This document shows positions 11,420-20,314 of a stretch of 64,000 bases of DNA, one piece after another; positions within the stretch are counted from its first letter, which is position 1; every line of letters begins with the position of its first letter. The notes under the pieces are model-generated. The model saw only the letters and a program-made list of their open reading frames with translations. It was not told where the DNA came from and did not search any database. Source of the DNA: Pseudomonas paralcaligenes (GTDB taxonomy: Bacteria > Pseudomonadota > Gammaproteobacteria > Pseudomonadales > Pseudomonadaceae); NCBI RefSeq assembly GCF_019655855.1, contig NZ_BPFX01000025.1:124001-188000 (forward strand). The letters are read 5' to 3'. Made by a program: the position numbers and the translations under genes.

Positions 11420-11436
11420 AGCACGTTGCATGCCAC
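11420..11436 (-). promoter_or_regulatory. Sigma-54-type promoter of qhpADCB
   Basis: Read on the minus strand, TGGCATGCAACGTGC has GG, ten bases, then GC, the required -24/-12 spacing, with TGGCA and TGC matching the consensus. Transcription would begin near 11409, about 60 bases before the qhpA TTG. A sigma-54 activator gene lies in the same island (24061-25962). Confidence 0.7.
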
Positions 11437-11517
11437 TTGCCTTAAATCATTCAATAACAACAACTTAGAAAAAACCGCAGCCCTTGAGGCGGGGCGCCGG
11501 GCAGATCCCGGCGTCTA

Positions 11518-11530
11518 ATTTCGCGATAGC
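11518..11530. promoter_or_regulatory. Shared 13-bp motif, candidate activator site for qhpA
   Basis: ATTTCGCGATAGC lies about 110 bases upstream of the inferred qhpA transcription start. It differs by one base from ATTTCGCGACAGC at 13827-13839 in the other control region of the island. That distance suits an enhancer-binding activator. The motif overlaps the intergenic side of the CcmF-like gene end. Confidence 0.4.
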
Positions 11531-11533
11531 TGT

Positions 11534-13702
11534 CTAACTCTGAGACAGGCCACCCTTGCGCCCGCCGGGGCCGGGCAGCAACAGGATGCCCAGCACCATC
11601 GCCAGCAGCCCGAGCCACACGAACGAAACGAAGGGGTAGCGCCGCACGACCACCACGCCGGGCACCGGATCGCCACCCTCGCCGTTCTTCATCAGCCTAG
11701 GCGATGCCGGTACCCAGACCTGCAGGTCCTCGGCCCAGCCACGCACGATGAACGGATGCAGCACGTAGCCCGGGTCGCCCACGTGGCGCGCATAGCGGTA
11801 GTCGAGGATCTCGCACAGCTGCCGCACCGGCCCCTGGTAGGCCGGCGGCAGCTCGCGGGCGTCCTGGAACAGGGCGTGGCCGGCGAGCATCTCGCCGTCG
11901 CTGCGCAGCTCCACCCGCGCCACGGCGCGGTAGCCGGAGAAGTCCGCCGCGCTGTCCAGCGGCAGGATGCGCACCTGCATGCGGTCCGCCACCCGGTGCC
12001 AGGCGTCCGCGCTGGACGCGGGGGCGATGTTGATCGGCATGTAGGCGTTCAGCGCCGTGGCGAACAGCCCGCCGATCAGCGCCACCACCGCCCCGCCATG
12101 GACCAGCGCCAGCGGGCCGGTATGCCGCAGGGTGCCGAGCCGGCGGCTGCGCCACAGACTCATCAAGCACCACAGCAGGCTGGCGCCGAACAGGAAGGTG
12201 CCGGCCAGCAGCGCCGCATCCAGCCATGGCAGCACGGCCACGATGTTCTGCGACAGCACGCCTTCGCCGGTATAGCGCGGCGTCAGCCAGCCGCCGCCCC
12301 AGGCGGTCAGCGCCACCCACAGCGCCATCGCCAGGGTGGCCAGCGCCGCGACCGGTGCGCGGAAGCAGCGGCGCAGGAAGGCGTAGCCACCCACCAGCCC
12401 GAGCAGCGCGAGCACCGGCGCCAGCCACTTGCCCAGGGCATGGCCGTCCACGTCCCACTGCGCGAAGGCCTGGCGCAGTTCGCTGATTTCCGCGGCGCTG
12501 GCCCAGGCCAGCAGTGTCTCGAAGAAGGGCTTCAGCTCGCCGGCCTTCTCGACGGCCAGCCATTCCTGCAGGTGCGCACGGAGCAGCGCGCCGACCGCCA
12601 GCAGGGCGGCGCCGGCGAACAGCCAGATCGACAGGTCGAGGGCCAGGTCCGAGGCACCACGGCGCCCCTGTCCGGTCTCTCCAGAACGCCGCAGCAGTGC
12701 CCTGCCGCCGAGCCTCAGCGCCAGCCCGACGAACAGCGCGGCCAGTGCCAGGTGGCTCAGCCACGAGGTGGTGCCGATATAGCGGTGCGAACTGGCCAGC
12801 ACCTCGCTGCGCGTCACCGCCATGGCCACGCAGGTCAGCGCGGCGGTCAGCAGGCTGAGCAGCGGCAGCAGTCGCCGGTTGGGCCCCATGGGGCGCCAGC
12901 GCCGGGCGCCGTGGAGGATCGCCCCGAGCAGCGCCCAGATGGCGAACGCAGCGGTCTGCACCGGGTCCCAATGCCACAGTTGGCCGAAGGTGAAGTCCTC
13001 CAGCGCCCAGACCATGCCCATGCCGATGCCGGCGGTGAGCACCAGCCAGGAACGCCGGCCGTAGGTCAGCGCGACGCGCCCGTAGTGATCACCGCCCTGC
13101 CCCAGCGCGTCGACCGCGGCGCCGGCGGGCGCCATGGCCCAGGCGTAGGCAGCGAGGATCAGCGGCGCATGGAAGGCCATCCAGATCGTCTGCAGATGAG
13201 CGTTCATGCCCTGGCTCGCCTGCGCCGCCAGCCAGTCCGGCGGCGTGGCGGTGAACGGCCCAAGCCAGGCGGCCGCCGCCGTGTACCAAGCGGCGACCAG
13301 GGCATTGCCGCGCCCGGCCCACCCCGGGAGGGAGGCATTGCGCAGGGCAACGCCCATGCACAGGGTGGCCAGCAGCAACACCGTGCCCTCGTCGCCGCCC
13401 CACAGGTTGGACATCTTCAGGTAGGTGGGCAGCCCCGCACTGCTGTAGAGCCAGACGTAACGCAGCTCGAAGTGACCGGCGAGCAGATGCAGGGCGAGAC
13501 TCAGGCAGGCGCCGCACAGTGCCGCCAGGGCCGCCCGCCAGAGCGGCAAGCGCACGGCCGGCCTGAACACCCCCAGGACGATCAGGCCAGCAAGCCCCCC
13601 GAGCAGCGCATTGCCCGATTGCGGCAGGAGCCATAGCAAGGCGCAGGACGGGACAAGCCCTAGCATCCATGGCAGGAACGGGCCACCTCGTTGGTCGTTC
13701 AC
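11534..13702 (-). CDS. CcmF-like cytochrome c heme lyase family membrane protein
   Basis: Polytopic inner-membrane protein of 722 residues related to CcmF, the heme lyase of c-type cytochrome maturation. It has the conserved block LPTYLKMSNLWGGDEGTVLLL near residues 90-112 (CcmF: WGGHEG) and a WWD-type periplasmic heme-handling motif FGQLWHWDPVQT near 240-252, less tryptophan-rich than in housekeeping CcmF. A large periplasmic domain follows before the last membrane span. The start is GTG at 13702 with GGAG upstream. It stands directly upstream of qhpA, whose product carries two hemes c, so a dedicated role in attaching them is a reasonable inference. No other ccm genes are nearby, so it would have to work with the general Ccm system. 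Confidence 0.82.
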   Translation of the reverse strand: MNDQRGGPFLPWMLGLVPSCALLWLLPQSGNALLGGLAGLIVLGVFRPAVRLPLWRAALAALCGACLSLALHLLAGHFELRYVWLYSSAGLPTYLKMSNLWGGDEGTVLLLATLCMGVALRNASLPGWAGRGNALVAAWYTAAAAWLGPFTATPPDWLAAQASQGMNAHLQTIWMAFHAPLILAAYAWAMAPAGAAVDALGQGGDHYGRVALTYGRRSWLVLTAGIGMGMVWALEDFTFGQLWHWDPVQTAAFAIWALLGAILHGARRWRPMGPNRRLLPLLSLLTAALTCVAMAVTRSEVLASSHRYIGTTSWLSHLALAALFVGLALRLGGRALLRRSGETGQGRRGASDLALDLSIWLFAGAALLAVGALLRAHLQEWLAVEKAGELKPFFETLLAWASAAEISELRQAFAQWDVDGHALGKWLAPVLALLGLVGGYAFLRRCFRAPVAALATLAMALWVALTAWGGGWLTPRYTGEGVLSQNIVAVLPWLDAALLAGTFLFGASLLWCLMSLWRSRRLGTLRHTGPLALVHGGAVVALIGGLFATALNAYMPINIAPASSADAWHRVADRMQVRILPLDSAADFSGYRAVARVELRSDGEMLAGHALFQDARELPPAYQGPVRQLCEILDYRYARHVGDPGYVLHPFIVRGWAEDLQVWVPASPRLMKNGEGGDPVPGVVVVRRYPFVSFVWLGLLAMVLGILLLPGPGGRKGGLSQS

Positions 13703-13738
13703 GGTCGGATCTCCTCATTGTTGTTGTCCGCCCGGCTG

Positions 13739-13755
13739 TACACATTGCATGCCAC
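13739..13755 (-). promoter_or_regulatory. Weak sigma-54-like element before the CcmF-like gene
   Basis: On the minus strand TGGCATGCAATGTGT shares its first ten bases with the qhpA promoter, but the -12 dinucleotide is GT instead of GC. It lies about 37-53 bases before the GTG start. Confidence 0.4.
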
Positions 13756-13826
13756 AGGCGCGAAAGCCTTGCGCAACAACCTCTTGGCCCGCCTACAACG
13801 CGGTGCGCCCGGCGCCACGCTGTATC

Positions 13827-13839
13827 ATTTCGCGACAGC
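13827..13839. promoter_or_regulatory. Shared 13-bp motif, candidate activator site in the divergent region
   Basis: ATTTCGCGACAGC matches 12 of 13 bases at 11518-11530. A GCGAAA 15 to 20 bases further right could pair with the TTTCGC part as an inverted repeat. Distances to the flanking GG-N10-GC elements are about 75 and 135 bases. Confidence 0.4.
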
Positions 13840-13972
13840 CATGCCCGCCGTGCGAAACCCGTCCCACGGCCGTCTCAGTGCGTCTCAAACTGCTACAGCC
13901 ATAGTCTCCAGGCGCTTGCTCACGCTCCGTAAAAAATCTTTCAGATCATCTACTTAGAAGAATATCCAGGCC

Positions 13973-13989
13973 TTGGCATGGCCGTTGCG
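13973..13989 (+). promoter_or_regulatory. Sigma-54-type promoter of the aldehyde dehydrogenase unit
   Basis: TTGGCATGGCCGTTGCG has the TGGCA -24 half, ten bases, and TTGC at -12, close to consensus. The GG falls at 13975-13976 and the GC at 13987-13988. Transcription would start near 14000, about 27 bases before the gene. Confidence 0.72.
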
Positions 13990-14026
13990 ACGGTGCCACG
14001 CAACGCAACCAACGAGGCCCGATACC

Positions 14027-15520
14027 ATGTCCGCCGACCTGCCCATCCTTCCGCAAACCCGCGCCTTCGCCACCCGCCAGCTGAAGATGCTGATCGGCGG
14101 GCAATGGCTGGATGCCGTCAGCGGCGCCACCATGAGCTTCCGCAACCCGGCCACCGGCGAGATTCTCGGCGAGGTGCCCTCGGCCGCCGCCGAGGACGTC
14201 GACCGGGCCGTGCAGGCCGCGCGCCAGGCCTTCGACGATTCGCCGTGGAGCCGCATGCGCCCGCGCGAGCGGCAGAACCTGCTGTGGAAGCTGGCCGACC
14301 TGATGGAGCGCGACGCCCAGCTGCTGGCCGAGCTGGAGTGCCTGAACAACGGCAAGAGCGTTCAGGTGGCGCGGGCGATGGACGTGCAACTGGCCATCGA
14401 CTTCCTCCGCTACATGGCCGGCTGGGCGACCAAGATCGAGGGCAGCAGCGTCGAGGTGTCCATGCCGCTGATGCCGGACGAGCAGTTCCACGGTTTCATC
14501 CGTCGCGAAGCGGTGGGCGTGGTCGGCGCCATCGTCGCCTGGAACTTCCCGCTGCTTCTGGCCTGCTGGAAGCTCGGCCCGGCGCTGGCCACCGGCTGCA
14601 GCGTGGTGCTCAAGCCGGCCGACGAAACTCCGTTGAGCGCCCTCAAGCTGGCCGAACTGGTCCAGGAAGCCGGCTACCCGGACGGCGTGTTCAACGTCGT
14701 CACCGGCAGCGGCCTGCAGGCCGGCGCCGCCCTCACCCGCCACCCCGGCGTGGACAAGCTGACCTTCACCGGCTCCACCGAGGTCGGCAAGCAGATCGGC
14801 AAGGCGGCGATGGACAACATGACCCGAGTGACTCTGGAGCTCGGTGGCAAGTCGCCCACCGTGGTGCTGGCCGATGCCGACCTGCAGCAGGCCGCCGCCG
14901 GCGCCGCCCAGGCCATCTTCTTCAACCAGGGCCAGGTGTGCTGCGCCGGCTCGCGCCTGTACGTGCAACGCAAGCACTTCGACAACGTGATCGCCGACAT
15001 CGCCGGCATCGCCAACGGCATGAAGCTCGGCAACGGCCTCGACCCCAGCGTGGACATGGGCCCGCTGATCTCCGCCAAGCAGCAGGACCGGGTCACCGGC
15101 TACATCGAGCTGGGCCGCCGGCTCGGCGCCACCGTCGCCTGCGGCGGCGAGAGCTTCGGCCCCGGCTACTTCGTCAAGCCCACGGTGATCGTCGACGTCG
15201 ACCAGAAGCACCGTCTGGTGCAGGAGGAAATCTTCGGTCCGGTGCTGGTGGCCATGCCCTTCGACGACCTCGACGAAGCCGTGCGCCTGGCCAACGACAA
15301 CCCCTACGGGCTCGGCGCCAGCATCTGGTCCAACGACCTCGCCGCCGTGCACCGGCTGATCCCGCGCATCAAGTCCGGCTCGGTGTGGGTCAACTGCCAC
15401 AGCGCCCTCGACCCGGCCCTGCCCTGCGGCGGCTACAAGATGTCCGGCGTCGGCCGCGAGATGGGCGCGGCGGCCATCGAACACTACACCGAGCTGAAGT
15501 CGGTGCTGATCCGCCTCTGA
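14027..15520 (+). CDS. NAD(P)-dependent aldehyde dehydrogenase
   Basis: Aldehyde dehydrogenase of 497 residues that turns an aldehyde into the acid. It shows the NFPLLLACWKLGPAL cofactor segment, the general-base glutamate in LELGGKSP, and the nucleophile in GQVCCAGSR (Cys305, equivalent to Cys302 of ALDH2). I start it at the ATG at 14027, preceded by GAGG, rather than further upstream where the sigma-54 element lies. It sits in the amine dehydrogenase island and shares its promoter type, so its likely job is to oxidise the aldehyde released by QHNDH after uptake into the cytoplasm. No signal peptide is seen. It is followed after 58 bases by an outer-membrane protein gene. Confidence 0.93.
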   Translation: MSADLPILPQTRAFATRQLKMLIGGQWLDAVSGATMSFRNPATGEILGEVPSAAAEDVDRAVQAARQAFDDSPWSRMRPRERQNLLWKLADLMERDAQLLAELECLNNGKSVQVARAMDVQLAIDFLRYMAGWATKIEGSSVEVSMPLMPDEQFHGFIRREAVGVVGAIVAWNFPLLLACWKLGPALATGCSVVLKPADETPLSALKLAELVQEAGYPDGVFNVVTGSGLQAGAALTRHPGVDKLTFTGSTEVGKQIGKAAMDNMTRVTLELGGKSPTVVLADADLQQAAAGAAQAIFFNQGQVCCAGSRLYVQRKHFDNVIADIAGIANGMKLGNGLDPSVDMGPLISAKQQDRVTGYIELGRRLGATVACGGESFGPGYFVKPTVIVDVDQKHRLVQEEIFGPVLVAMPFDDLDEAVRLANDNPYGLGASIWSNDLAAVHRLIPRIKSGSVWVNCHSALDPALPCGGYKMSGVGREMGAAAIEHYTELKSVLIRL

Positions 15521-15578
15521 GGCACGGGCCACATCCCCCCATGAATCGCAACACAACAATAAGAAACGGAGCAAGCCA

Positions 15579-16907
15579 ATGAAGCGAAACACCCCCTCCC
15601 TCGGCCTGGCCCTGGCGATCGCCTGCGGCCTGGGCAGTATCCCGGCCCAGGCCTACGAGCTGTACAACCAGGATGAAAGCATCCTCAACGCCGACCTCGA
15701 GGCCCTGTTCGGCGTGATGCGCAGCAGCAAGAACTACGACCTGCTCGGCAATCGCGACAAGGGCAGCTCCAGCTGGCGTGAGGGCTACGTCAAGTACGGC
15801 CTCAGTGGCAGCCAGGGCCTGGGCGGCGCCGGCAGCCTCTACGGAGCCTTCAACCTGATCAGCTCCGCCACCTGGGGCGACGGCGACGCCGCCGGGGTGA
15901 CCGAAGGCAGCGAGCGGCGCACGGCCGTGGAGGATGCCTACCTCGGTTGGCGCTCGGGCAATCTGCTGCCCTGGCTCGGTGAGAATGGCCTGGACATCTC
16001 GGGCGGGCGCCAGGTGGTGGCCATCGGCGACGGATTCCTGATCCAGGGCGACCCGGTGAACTTCGGCGATGTCGATCTGGGCGCCGACTTCGACCGTGGC
16101 GGCGCCTACTACCTGGCCGCACGCAAGGCCTTCGACCAGACCGCGGTAGTGCGCCTGGGCGGCAGCGACGGCTGGCGCGGCGACCTGATCTGGCTGAAGT
16201 CGGACAACCGCTACCAGGCAGAAACCGAACTGGCCATCGCCAACCTCGAACACGTCGACGAACTCGGCACCCTGGGCCTGACCTGGATTCACGGGCTGGG
16301 CGTCAACCAGCGCTTCGCTGAGATCATCGGCCTGGAAGAGCGCGACGGCATGGATACCGTCAGCCTGCGCGGCAGCGGTGGCCTGGGCGTGGAGAACCTC
16401 AACCTGGCCGCCGAATACGTCACCCAGGACAAGGACGGCGGCCGCGAGAACGCCTGGTACCTGGAAGGCTCCTGGACCTTCGCCGACGTCGCCTGGTCAC
16501 CCACCGCCACCTACCGCTACAGCCGCTTCTCGGAGGCCTTCGACCCACTGTTCTACGGCTTCAGCCGCGGCTACGGCACCTGGTTCCAGGGCGAGGTGGC
16601 GGCCAACTACGCCGGCCCCTTCAACAGCAACGCCAAGGTACACCACGTCGGCCTCAAGGCCACCCCGCGGGAGAACCTCACCCTCGGCGCGCTGTTCTTC
16701 GACTTCGACACCCTGGACACCGACCGCGGCAACCTGGGCGGCCGCGAACTGGACCTCTACGTGGAATGGATGGTCAACGACCACCTGCTGATCAGCCCGC
16801 TGATCGGCTTCTACCAGCCCGAGCGCAGCGCCGAGCGTGGCGGCCTGCAACTGGGCGGGGACGGCACCAACACCTACCTGCAACTGATAGTCGGAACCTT
16901 CTTCTAG
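15579..16907 (+). CDS. Outer-membrane channel-like beta-barrel protein
   Basis: Precursor of 442 residues with a clear signal peptide (cleaved after AQA near residue 26). The mature part consists of alternating beta strands rich in aromatic girdle residues, and the last residue is Phe (IVGTFF), the signature of outer-membrane barrels. It resembles the alginate-export/porin-like families, but I cannot assign a named family with certainty. It follows the aldehyde dehydrogenase in the same direction under the same likely promoter. An outer-membrane channel for amines feeding the periplasmic dehydrogenase is a reasonable inference. A long perfect hairpin stands right after its stop codon. Confidence 0.75.
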   Translation: MKRNTPSLGLALAIACGLGSIPAQAYELYNQDESILNADLEALFGVMRSSKNYDLLGNRDKGSSSWREGYVKYGLSGSQGLGGAGSLYGAFNLISSATWGDGDAAGVTEGSERRTAVEDAYLGWRSGNLLPWLGENGLDISGGRQVVAIGDGFLIQGDPVNFGDVDLGADFDRGGAYYLAARKAFDQTAVVRLGGSDGWRGDLIWLKSDNRYQAETELAIANLEHVDELGTLGLTWIHGLGVNQRFAEIIGLEERDGMDTVSLRGSGGLGVENLNLAAEYVTQDKDGGRENAWYLEGSWTFADVAWSPTATYRYSRFSEAFDPLFYGFSRGYGTWFQGEVAANYAGPFNSNAKVHHVGLKATPRENLTLGALFFDFDTLDTDRGNLGGRELDLYVEWMVNDHLLISPLIGFYQPERSAERGGLQLGGDGTNTYLQLIVGTFF

Positions 16908-16916
16908 GTCGCCACT

Positions 16917-16946
16917 GGCGGCTCGCGCCAAGTGGCGCGAGCCGCC
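16917..16946 (+). terminator. 14-bp perfect hairpin after the outer-membrane protein gene
   Basis: GGCGGCTCGCGCCA (16917-16930) pairs perfectly with 16933-16946 across a two-base gap, 10 bases after the stop. There is no T-run, so it may attenuate transcription or protect the upstream message rather than end it. Confidence 0.5.
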
Positions 16947-17013
16947 GCCTGCATGTCTGTCAGGGATTCACCCTGCCCAAGCCCGTAATCGCCTCTGCCG
17001 AGGACTCTTAGCC

Positions 17014-19140
17014 ATGTCCATCGATCGCCTCTCGATCCAATGGCGCATCACCTTGCTGGTCGGTTTCTGCCTGCTGGCCATCGTCGCCATACTGATCGGC
17101 CTGTCGCTGCAGCGCATGCGCGACGGCACCGAACTGGTCAAGGAGCGCAACGCGCGTATGCTCGAAGCCGCCGCCCACCAGCGTCTGCTGACCGAAGGCG
17201 CGGTACAGGGCCTGACCTTGCAGGCCTATCTGATGGCCGGCTACCAGCAGGGCCAGGGTTTCGCCCGCCAGGCCCTGCAGCTGCGCCAGTTGGCCCGCCA
17301 GCAGCAATGGCAGCCGACCCAGCTGCGGCATACGCTGAACCAGCAGGTGAAGGACAGCCTGCTGGCCAATCCGCAACTGCTCAGCCTCTACCTGATCTTC
17401 GAACCCGATGCCCTCGATGGCGAGGATGCCGCCTTCGCCGGGCAGACCGCGCTGGGCAGCAATGAAAGCGGCCGCTTCGCCAGCTACTGGGCGCAGCAGG
17501 GCGGCCAGACGAGCAGCATGGCCGCCAGCGAGGAACTGATCGCCGACGACAGCCCGGTGCTCGACGGCAGCCCCTTCAGCACCTGGTTCGACTGCCCGCG
17601 GAGCACGGCCAGGCCCTGCCTGCTGTCGCCCTACTTCGACGACAGCTCGGGACAGCGCATGCTGATCACTACCCTCTCCTTCCCCCTGCTCGAAGACGGC
17701 AAGGTCATCGCCGTGGCGGGCCTGGACATCAGCCTGGAGAACCTGCAGCAACTGGCGCTGGACGGTAGCCACAAGCTCTACGACGGCGCCGCCGCCATCA
17801 GCATCCTCAGCCCCTCGGGCCTGCTCGCCGGACACAGCGCCGACGCCGCCCGGCTCGGCCAGGTGCTGGACCCGAGCGGCGCGCTGCCGGCCCTGCTGCG
17901 CCAGGGCCAGGCCCATATCGAGGCGAACGAGCAGCGCCTGCGCGTGCTCACCCCCTTGCGGCCGATCCCGGAGGCCACACCCTGGGGCGTGCTGCTCGAC
18001 GTGCCCATGGCCACCGTGCTGCAGCCCTCGCTGGAGCTGCAGCACGACCTCGATGCGAAGAACGCCCGCGATACCGGCCTCGAGCTGCTGTACGGCCTCC
18101 TGGCGACCACGGCCGGCCTGGTGCTGGTGTGGCTGACGGCGCGCGGCGTCACCCGGCCCATGCTCGGCGTGGCGGCGATGCTGGAGGATATCGCCAGCGG
18201 CGGCGGTGACCTGACCCGGCGCCTGGCGTATGCCCGCCGGGACGAACTGGGCGAGCTGGCCGGCTGGTTCAACCGCTTCCTCGACAAGCTGCAGCCGCTG
18301 ATCGCCGACCTCCAGCGCCTGGTGCGCGACGCCCATGGCAGCGCCGACCGCTCGGCGGCCATCGCCGACCAGATCAGCGCGGGCATGCAGCAGCAATACC
18401 AGGAGGTCGAGCAGGTCGCCACCGCCTCGCACGAGATGAGCACCACCGCCCAGGACGTCGCCCGCAGCGCCGCCCAGGCCGCCGAGGCCACCCGTGGCGC
18501 CAACCATGCCACCCGCGAGGGGCTCGGCGTGATCGACCGGACCACCAGCGCCATCGACGACCTGGCGCGCGCCATCACCGACGCCATGAGCCGGGTCGAG
18601 GGCCTGTCCAGCAGCAGCGAGAAGATCGGCTCGGTGCTGGAGGTGATCCGTTCGATCGCCGAGCAGACCAACCTGCTGGCCCTGAACGCGGCAATCGAAG
18701 CCGCCCGTGCCGGCGATGCCGGACGCGGCTTCGCGGTGGTCGCCGATGAAGTACGCAACCTGGCCCGGCGCACCCAGGACTCGGTGGAGGAAATCCGCCA
18801 GGTCATCGAAGGCCTGCAGGGCAACACCCGGGACGTGGTGACGGCCATGCACGCCGGCGCCAGCCAGGCCAGGAGCGGCGTGGAACAGGTCGGCCAGGCG
18901 GTGCTCGCCCTGCGGCGGATCGGCGACGCGGTCACGGTGATCGGCGACATGAACCTGCAGATCGCCAGCGCCGCCGAACAGCAGAGCGCGGTGGCCGAAG
19001 AGATCAGCCGCAACGTCGCGACCATCCGCGATGTCAGCGAATCGCTGTCGACGCAGGCCCAGGAGGCGCAGCAGGTCAGCCAGGCCCTCAACCGCCAGGC
19101 GAGCCACCAGCAGCAGCTGGCCGAGCAGTTTCGTGCCTAG
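17014..19140 (+). CDS. Methyl-accepting chemotaxis protein with dCACHE-type sensor
   Basis: Chemoreceptor of 708 residues. A first membrane span (about residues 11-33) is followed by a large periplasmic domain of about 320 residues with the double-CACHE hallmark near [12 protein letters not shown] and [23 protein letters not shown] second span lies near residues 355-375, then a HAMP domain and the cytoplasmic signalling helix. The conserved hairpin tip around [20 protein letters not shown] is at about 560-580. It lies between an outer-membrane channel and a polyamine-type binding protein in the amine-oxidation island, which suggests it directs cells toward amines. Ligand assignment is inference. 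Confidence 0.93.
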   Translation: MSIDRLSIQWRITLLVGFCLLAIVAILIGLSLQRMRDGTELVKERNARMLEAAAHQRLLTEGAVQGLTLQAYLMAGYQQGQGFARQALQLRQLARQQQWQPTQLRHTLNQQVKDSLLANPQLLSLYLIFEPDALDGEDAAFAGQTALGSNESGRFASYWAQQGGQTSSMAASEELIADDSPVLDGSPFSTWFDCPRSTARPCLLSPYFDDSSGQRMLITTLSFPLLEDGKVIAVAGLDISLENLQQLALDGSHKLYDGAAAISILSPSGLLAGHSADAARLGQVLDPSGALPALLRQGQAHIEANEQRLRVLTPLRPIPEATPWGVLLDVPMATVLQPSLELQHDLDAKNARDTGLELLYGLLATTAGLVLVWLTARGVTRPMLGVAAMLEDIASGGGDLTRRLAYARRDELGELAGWFNRFLDKLQPLIADLQRLVRDAHGSADRSAAIADQISAGMQQQYQEVEQVATASHEMSTTAQDVARSAAQAAEATRGANHATREGLGVIDRTTSAIDDLARAITDAMSRVEGLSSSSEKIGSVLEVIRSIAEQTNLLALNAAIEAARAGDAGRGFAVVADEVRNLARRTQDSVEEIRQVIEGLQGNTRDVVTAMHAGASQARSGVEQVGQAVLALRRIGDAVTVIGDMNLQIASAAEQQSAVAEEISRNVATIRDVSESLSTQAQEAQQVSQALNRQASHQQQLAEQFRA

Positions 19141-19191
19141 GCGCATTCGGCCGCGCAGCGGCCCACGAGTTCACGGGAAGGAAGCAGGAAC

Positions 19192-20253
19192 ATGAAGCAC
19201 TGGCTGTTGAGCGCGGCGTGGCTGCTGTCGGGAATGTCGCTGGCGCACGCCGAAGAGGTGCTGCGGGTCTACAACTGGGACGCCTACATGGACCCCGGCG
19301 TCATCGAGGCTTTCGAGCGATCCCGGGGGGTGAAGGTCGACTACCGGACCTTCACCAACGCCAATACCCTGCGGGACGCCTTGCAGCAGGGGGAGCCTTT
19401 CGACCTGGTGTTTCCCGCCGATCACCAATTGCGCGACCTGGTCAGAGACCACCTGATCGCACCGCTGGACGCCTCCCGCCTGGGCAACCGGGGCAACCTC
19501 GATCCCTACCTGTTGCAGATGCTGGCAGCGAGCGGGACGGAAGGCCATGTCGCCCCCTATATGTGGGGCACGGTGGGGCTGATGATCAACCGGCCATTGG
19601 CCGAACGGCACTATGGCGGCCCGCTGCCCGACAGCTGGAGCCTGCTGTTCGACCGCCAGGCCAGCGACAGACTGTCCGCCTGCGGGGTCTCCATCCTCAA
19701 TGCCGAGCAGGAAGCCGTCTCGCTGAAAATGACCTACAAGGGCCTGCGCCTGGGCACCAGCGGCGCCCGGCGGATCCGCTCGGAAGTCGCCGGCCTGCTC
19801 AACCCCGGGGTGCGCCTGAGCCCGGTCGACTACACCCGCCTTATCGAGCAGATGGCCAATGGCGAGGTCTGCGTGGCGATGGTCTGGGACGCGCTGCTCA
19901 GAGGCGAAGCGCAGCAGCGTGGGTTGCACTTCAGCATTCCCCGGGAAGGCGGCCTGATCTTCATCGACAGCATGGCCATCCCCACCACCGCGCAACAGCC
20001 GCAACTGGCCTACGCTTTCATCGACTTTCTGCTCGAACCCGCCAACGCCGCGCGTAACGCGAAGGTCAGCCATGCCATTCCGGGCATCAGGGAGTCCCTG
20101 CTGGCCAACACCGACGCCCCCAGAGAACTGAGCATCGGCCGCGAAGAGCGCCGGCGCCTGTACCTGCTCGACCCGCTCAACGACAAGCAGCGCCAGGCCC
20201 TGCACGACGCCTGGCCGCCCCAGACCACGGCGGCCGGCGCCGCCAGCCCGTAG
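19192..20253 (+). CDS. Orphan PotD/PotF-like polyamine-type periplasmic binding protein
   Basis: Extracytoplasmic binding protein of 353 residues with a signal peptide ending AHA (residue 20) and the typical start LRVYNWDAYMDPGVIEAFE of the PotD/SpuD family of putrescine and spermidine receptors. The aromatic and acidic residues expected for ligand binding (YNWDAY, YMWGTVGLM) are present. No permease or ATPase gene accompanies it, unlike transport operons. It follows the chemoreceptor by 51 bases. It could present amines to that receptor or serve a distant transporter. Its TAG stop codon lies inside the REP element that follows. Confidence 0.85.
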   Translation: MKHWLLSAAWLLSGMSLAHAEEVLRVYNWDAYMDPGVIEAFERSRGVKVDYRTFTNANTLRDALQQGEPFDLVFPADHQLRDLVRDHLIAPLDASRLGNRGNLDPYLLQMLAASGTEGHVAPYMWGTVGLMINRPLAERHYGGPLPDSWSLLFDRQASDRLSACGVSILNAEQEAVSLKMTYKGLRLGTSGARRIRSEVAGLLNPGVRLSPVDYTRLIEQMANGEVCVAMVWDALLRGEAQQRGLHFSIPREGGLIFIDSMAIPTTAQQPQLAYAFIDFLLEPANAARNAKVSHAIPGIRESLLANTDAPRELSIGREERRRLYLLDPLNDKQRQALHDAWPPQTTAAGAASP

Positions 20254-20311
20254 CCCGGATGCAATCCGGGATTGTCTCGCGCGGTGATTCCCGGATTGCA
20301 TCCGGGGCTAC
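20250..20311. repeat. Inverted pair of GTAGCCCGGATGCAATCCGGG-type REP elements
   Basis: The copy at 20250-20271 and its inverse at 20289-20311 differ by one inserted base. They occupy the whole gap between the convergent binding-protein and qhpG genes, and the first copy supplies the binding protein's stop codon. This is a common pseudomonad REP type and may act as a two-way transcript end. Confidence 0.85.
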
Positions 20312-20314
20312 CGG

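Larger units (their letters stand above)
13703..14026. other. Divergent control region between CcmF-like and aldehyde dehydrogenase genes
   Basis: These 324 bases hold no gene I can support. They contain a weak sigma-54-like element facing left (13739-13755), a good one facing right (13973-13989), and between them the 13-bp motif ATTTCGCGACAGC (13827-13839). One activator bound here could serve both directions. Confidence 0.6.

Noticed and set aside
13739..13755. Firm call of a sigma-54 promoter before the CcmF-like gene
   Set aside because: The -12 dinucleotide is GT, not GC; kept only as a low-confidence element.
13946..15592. A 548-codon open frame antisense to the aldehyde dehydrogenase, and similar long antisense frames (17008-19146, 22585-23880, 61116-63662)
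   Set aside because: They mirror clearly conserved genes, have Gly/Ala/His/Arg-rich products without recognisable domains and are expected by chance in GC-rich DNA.
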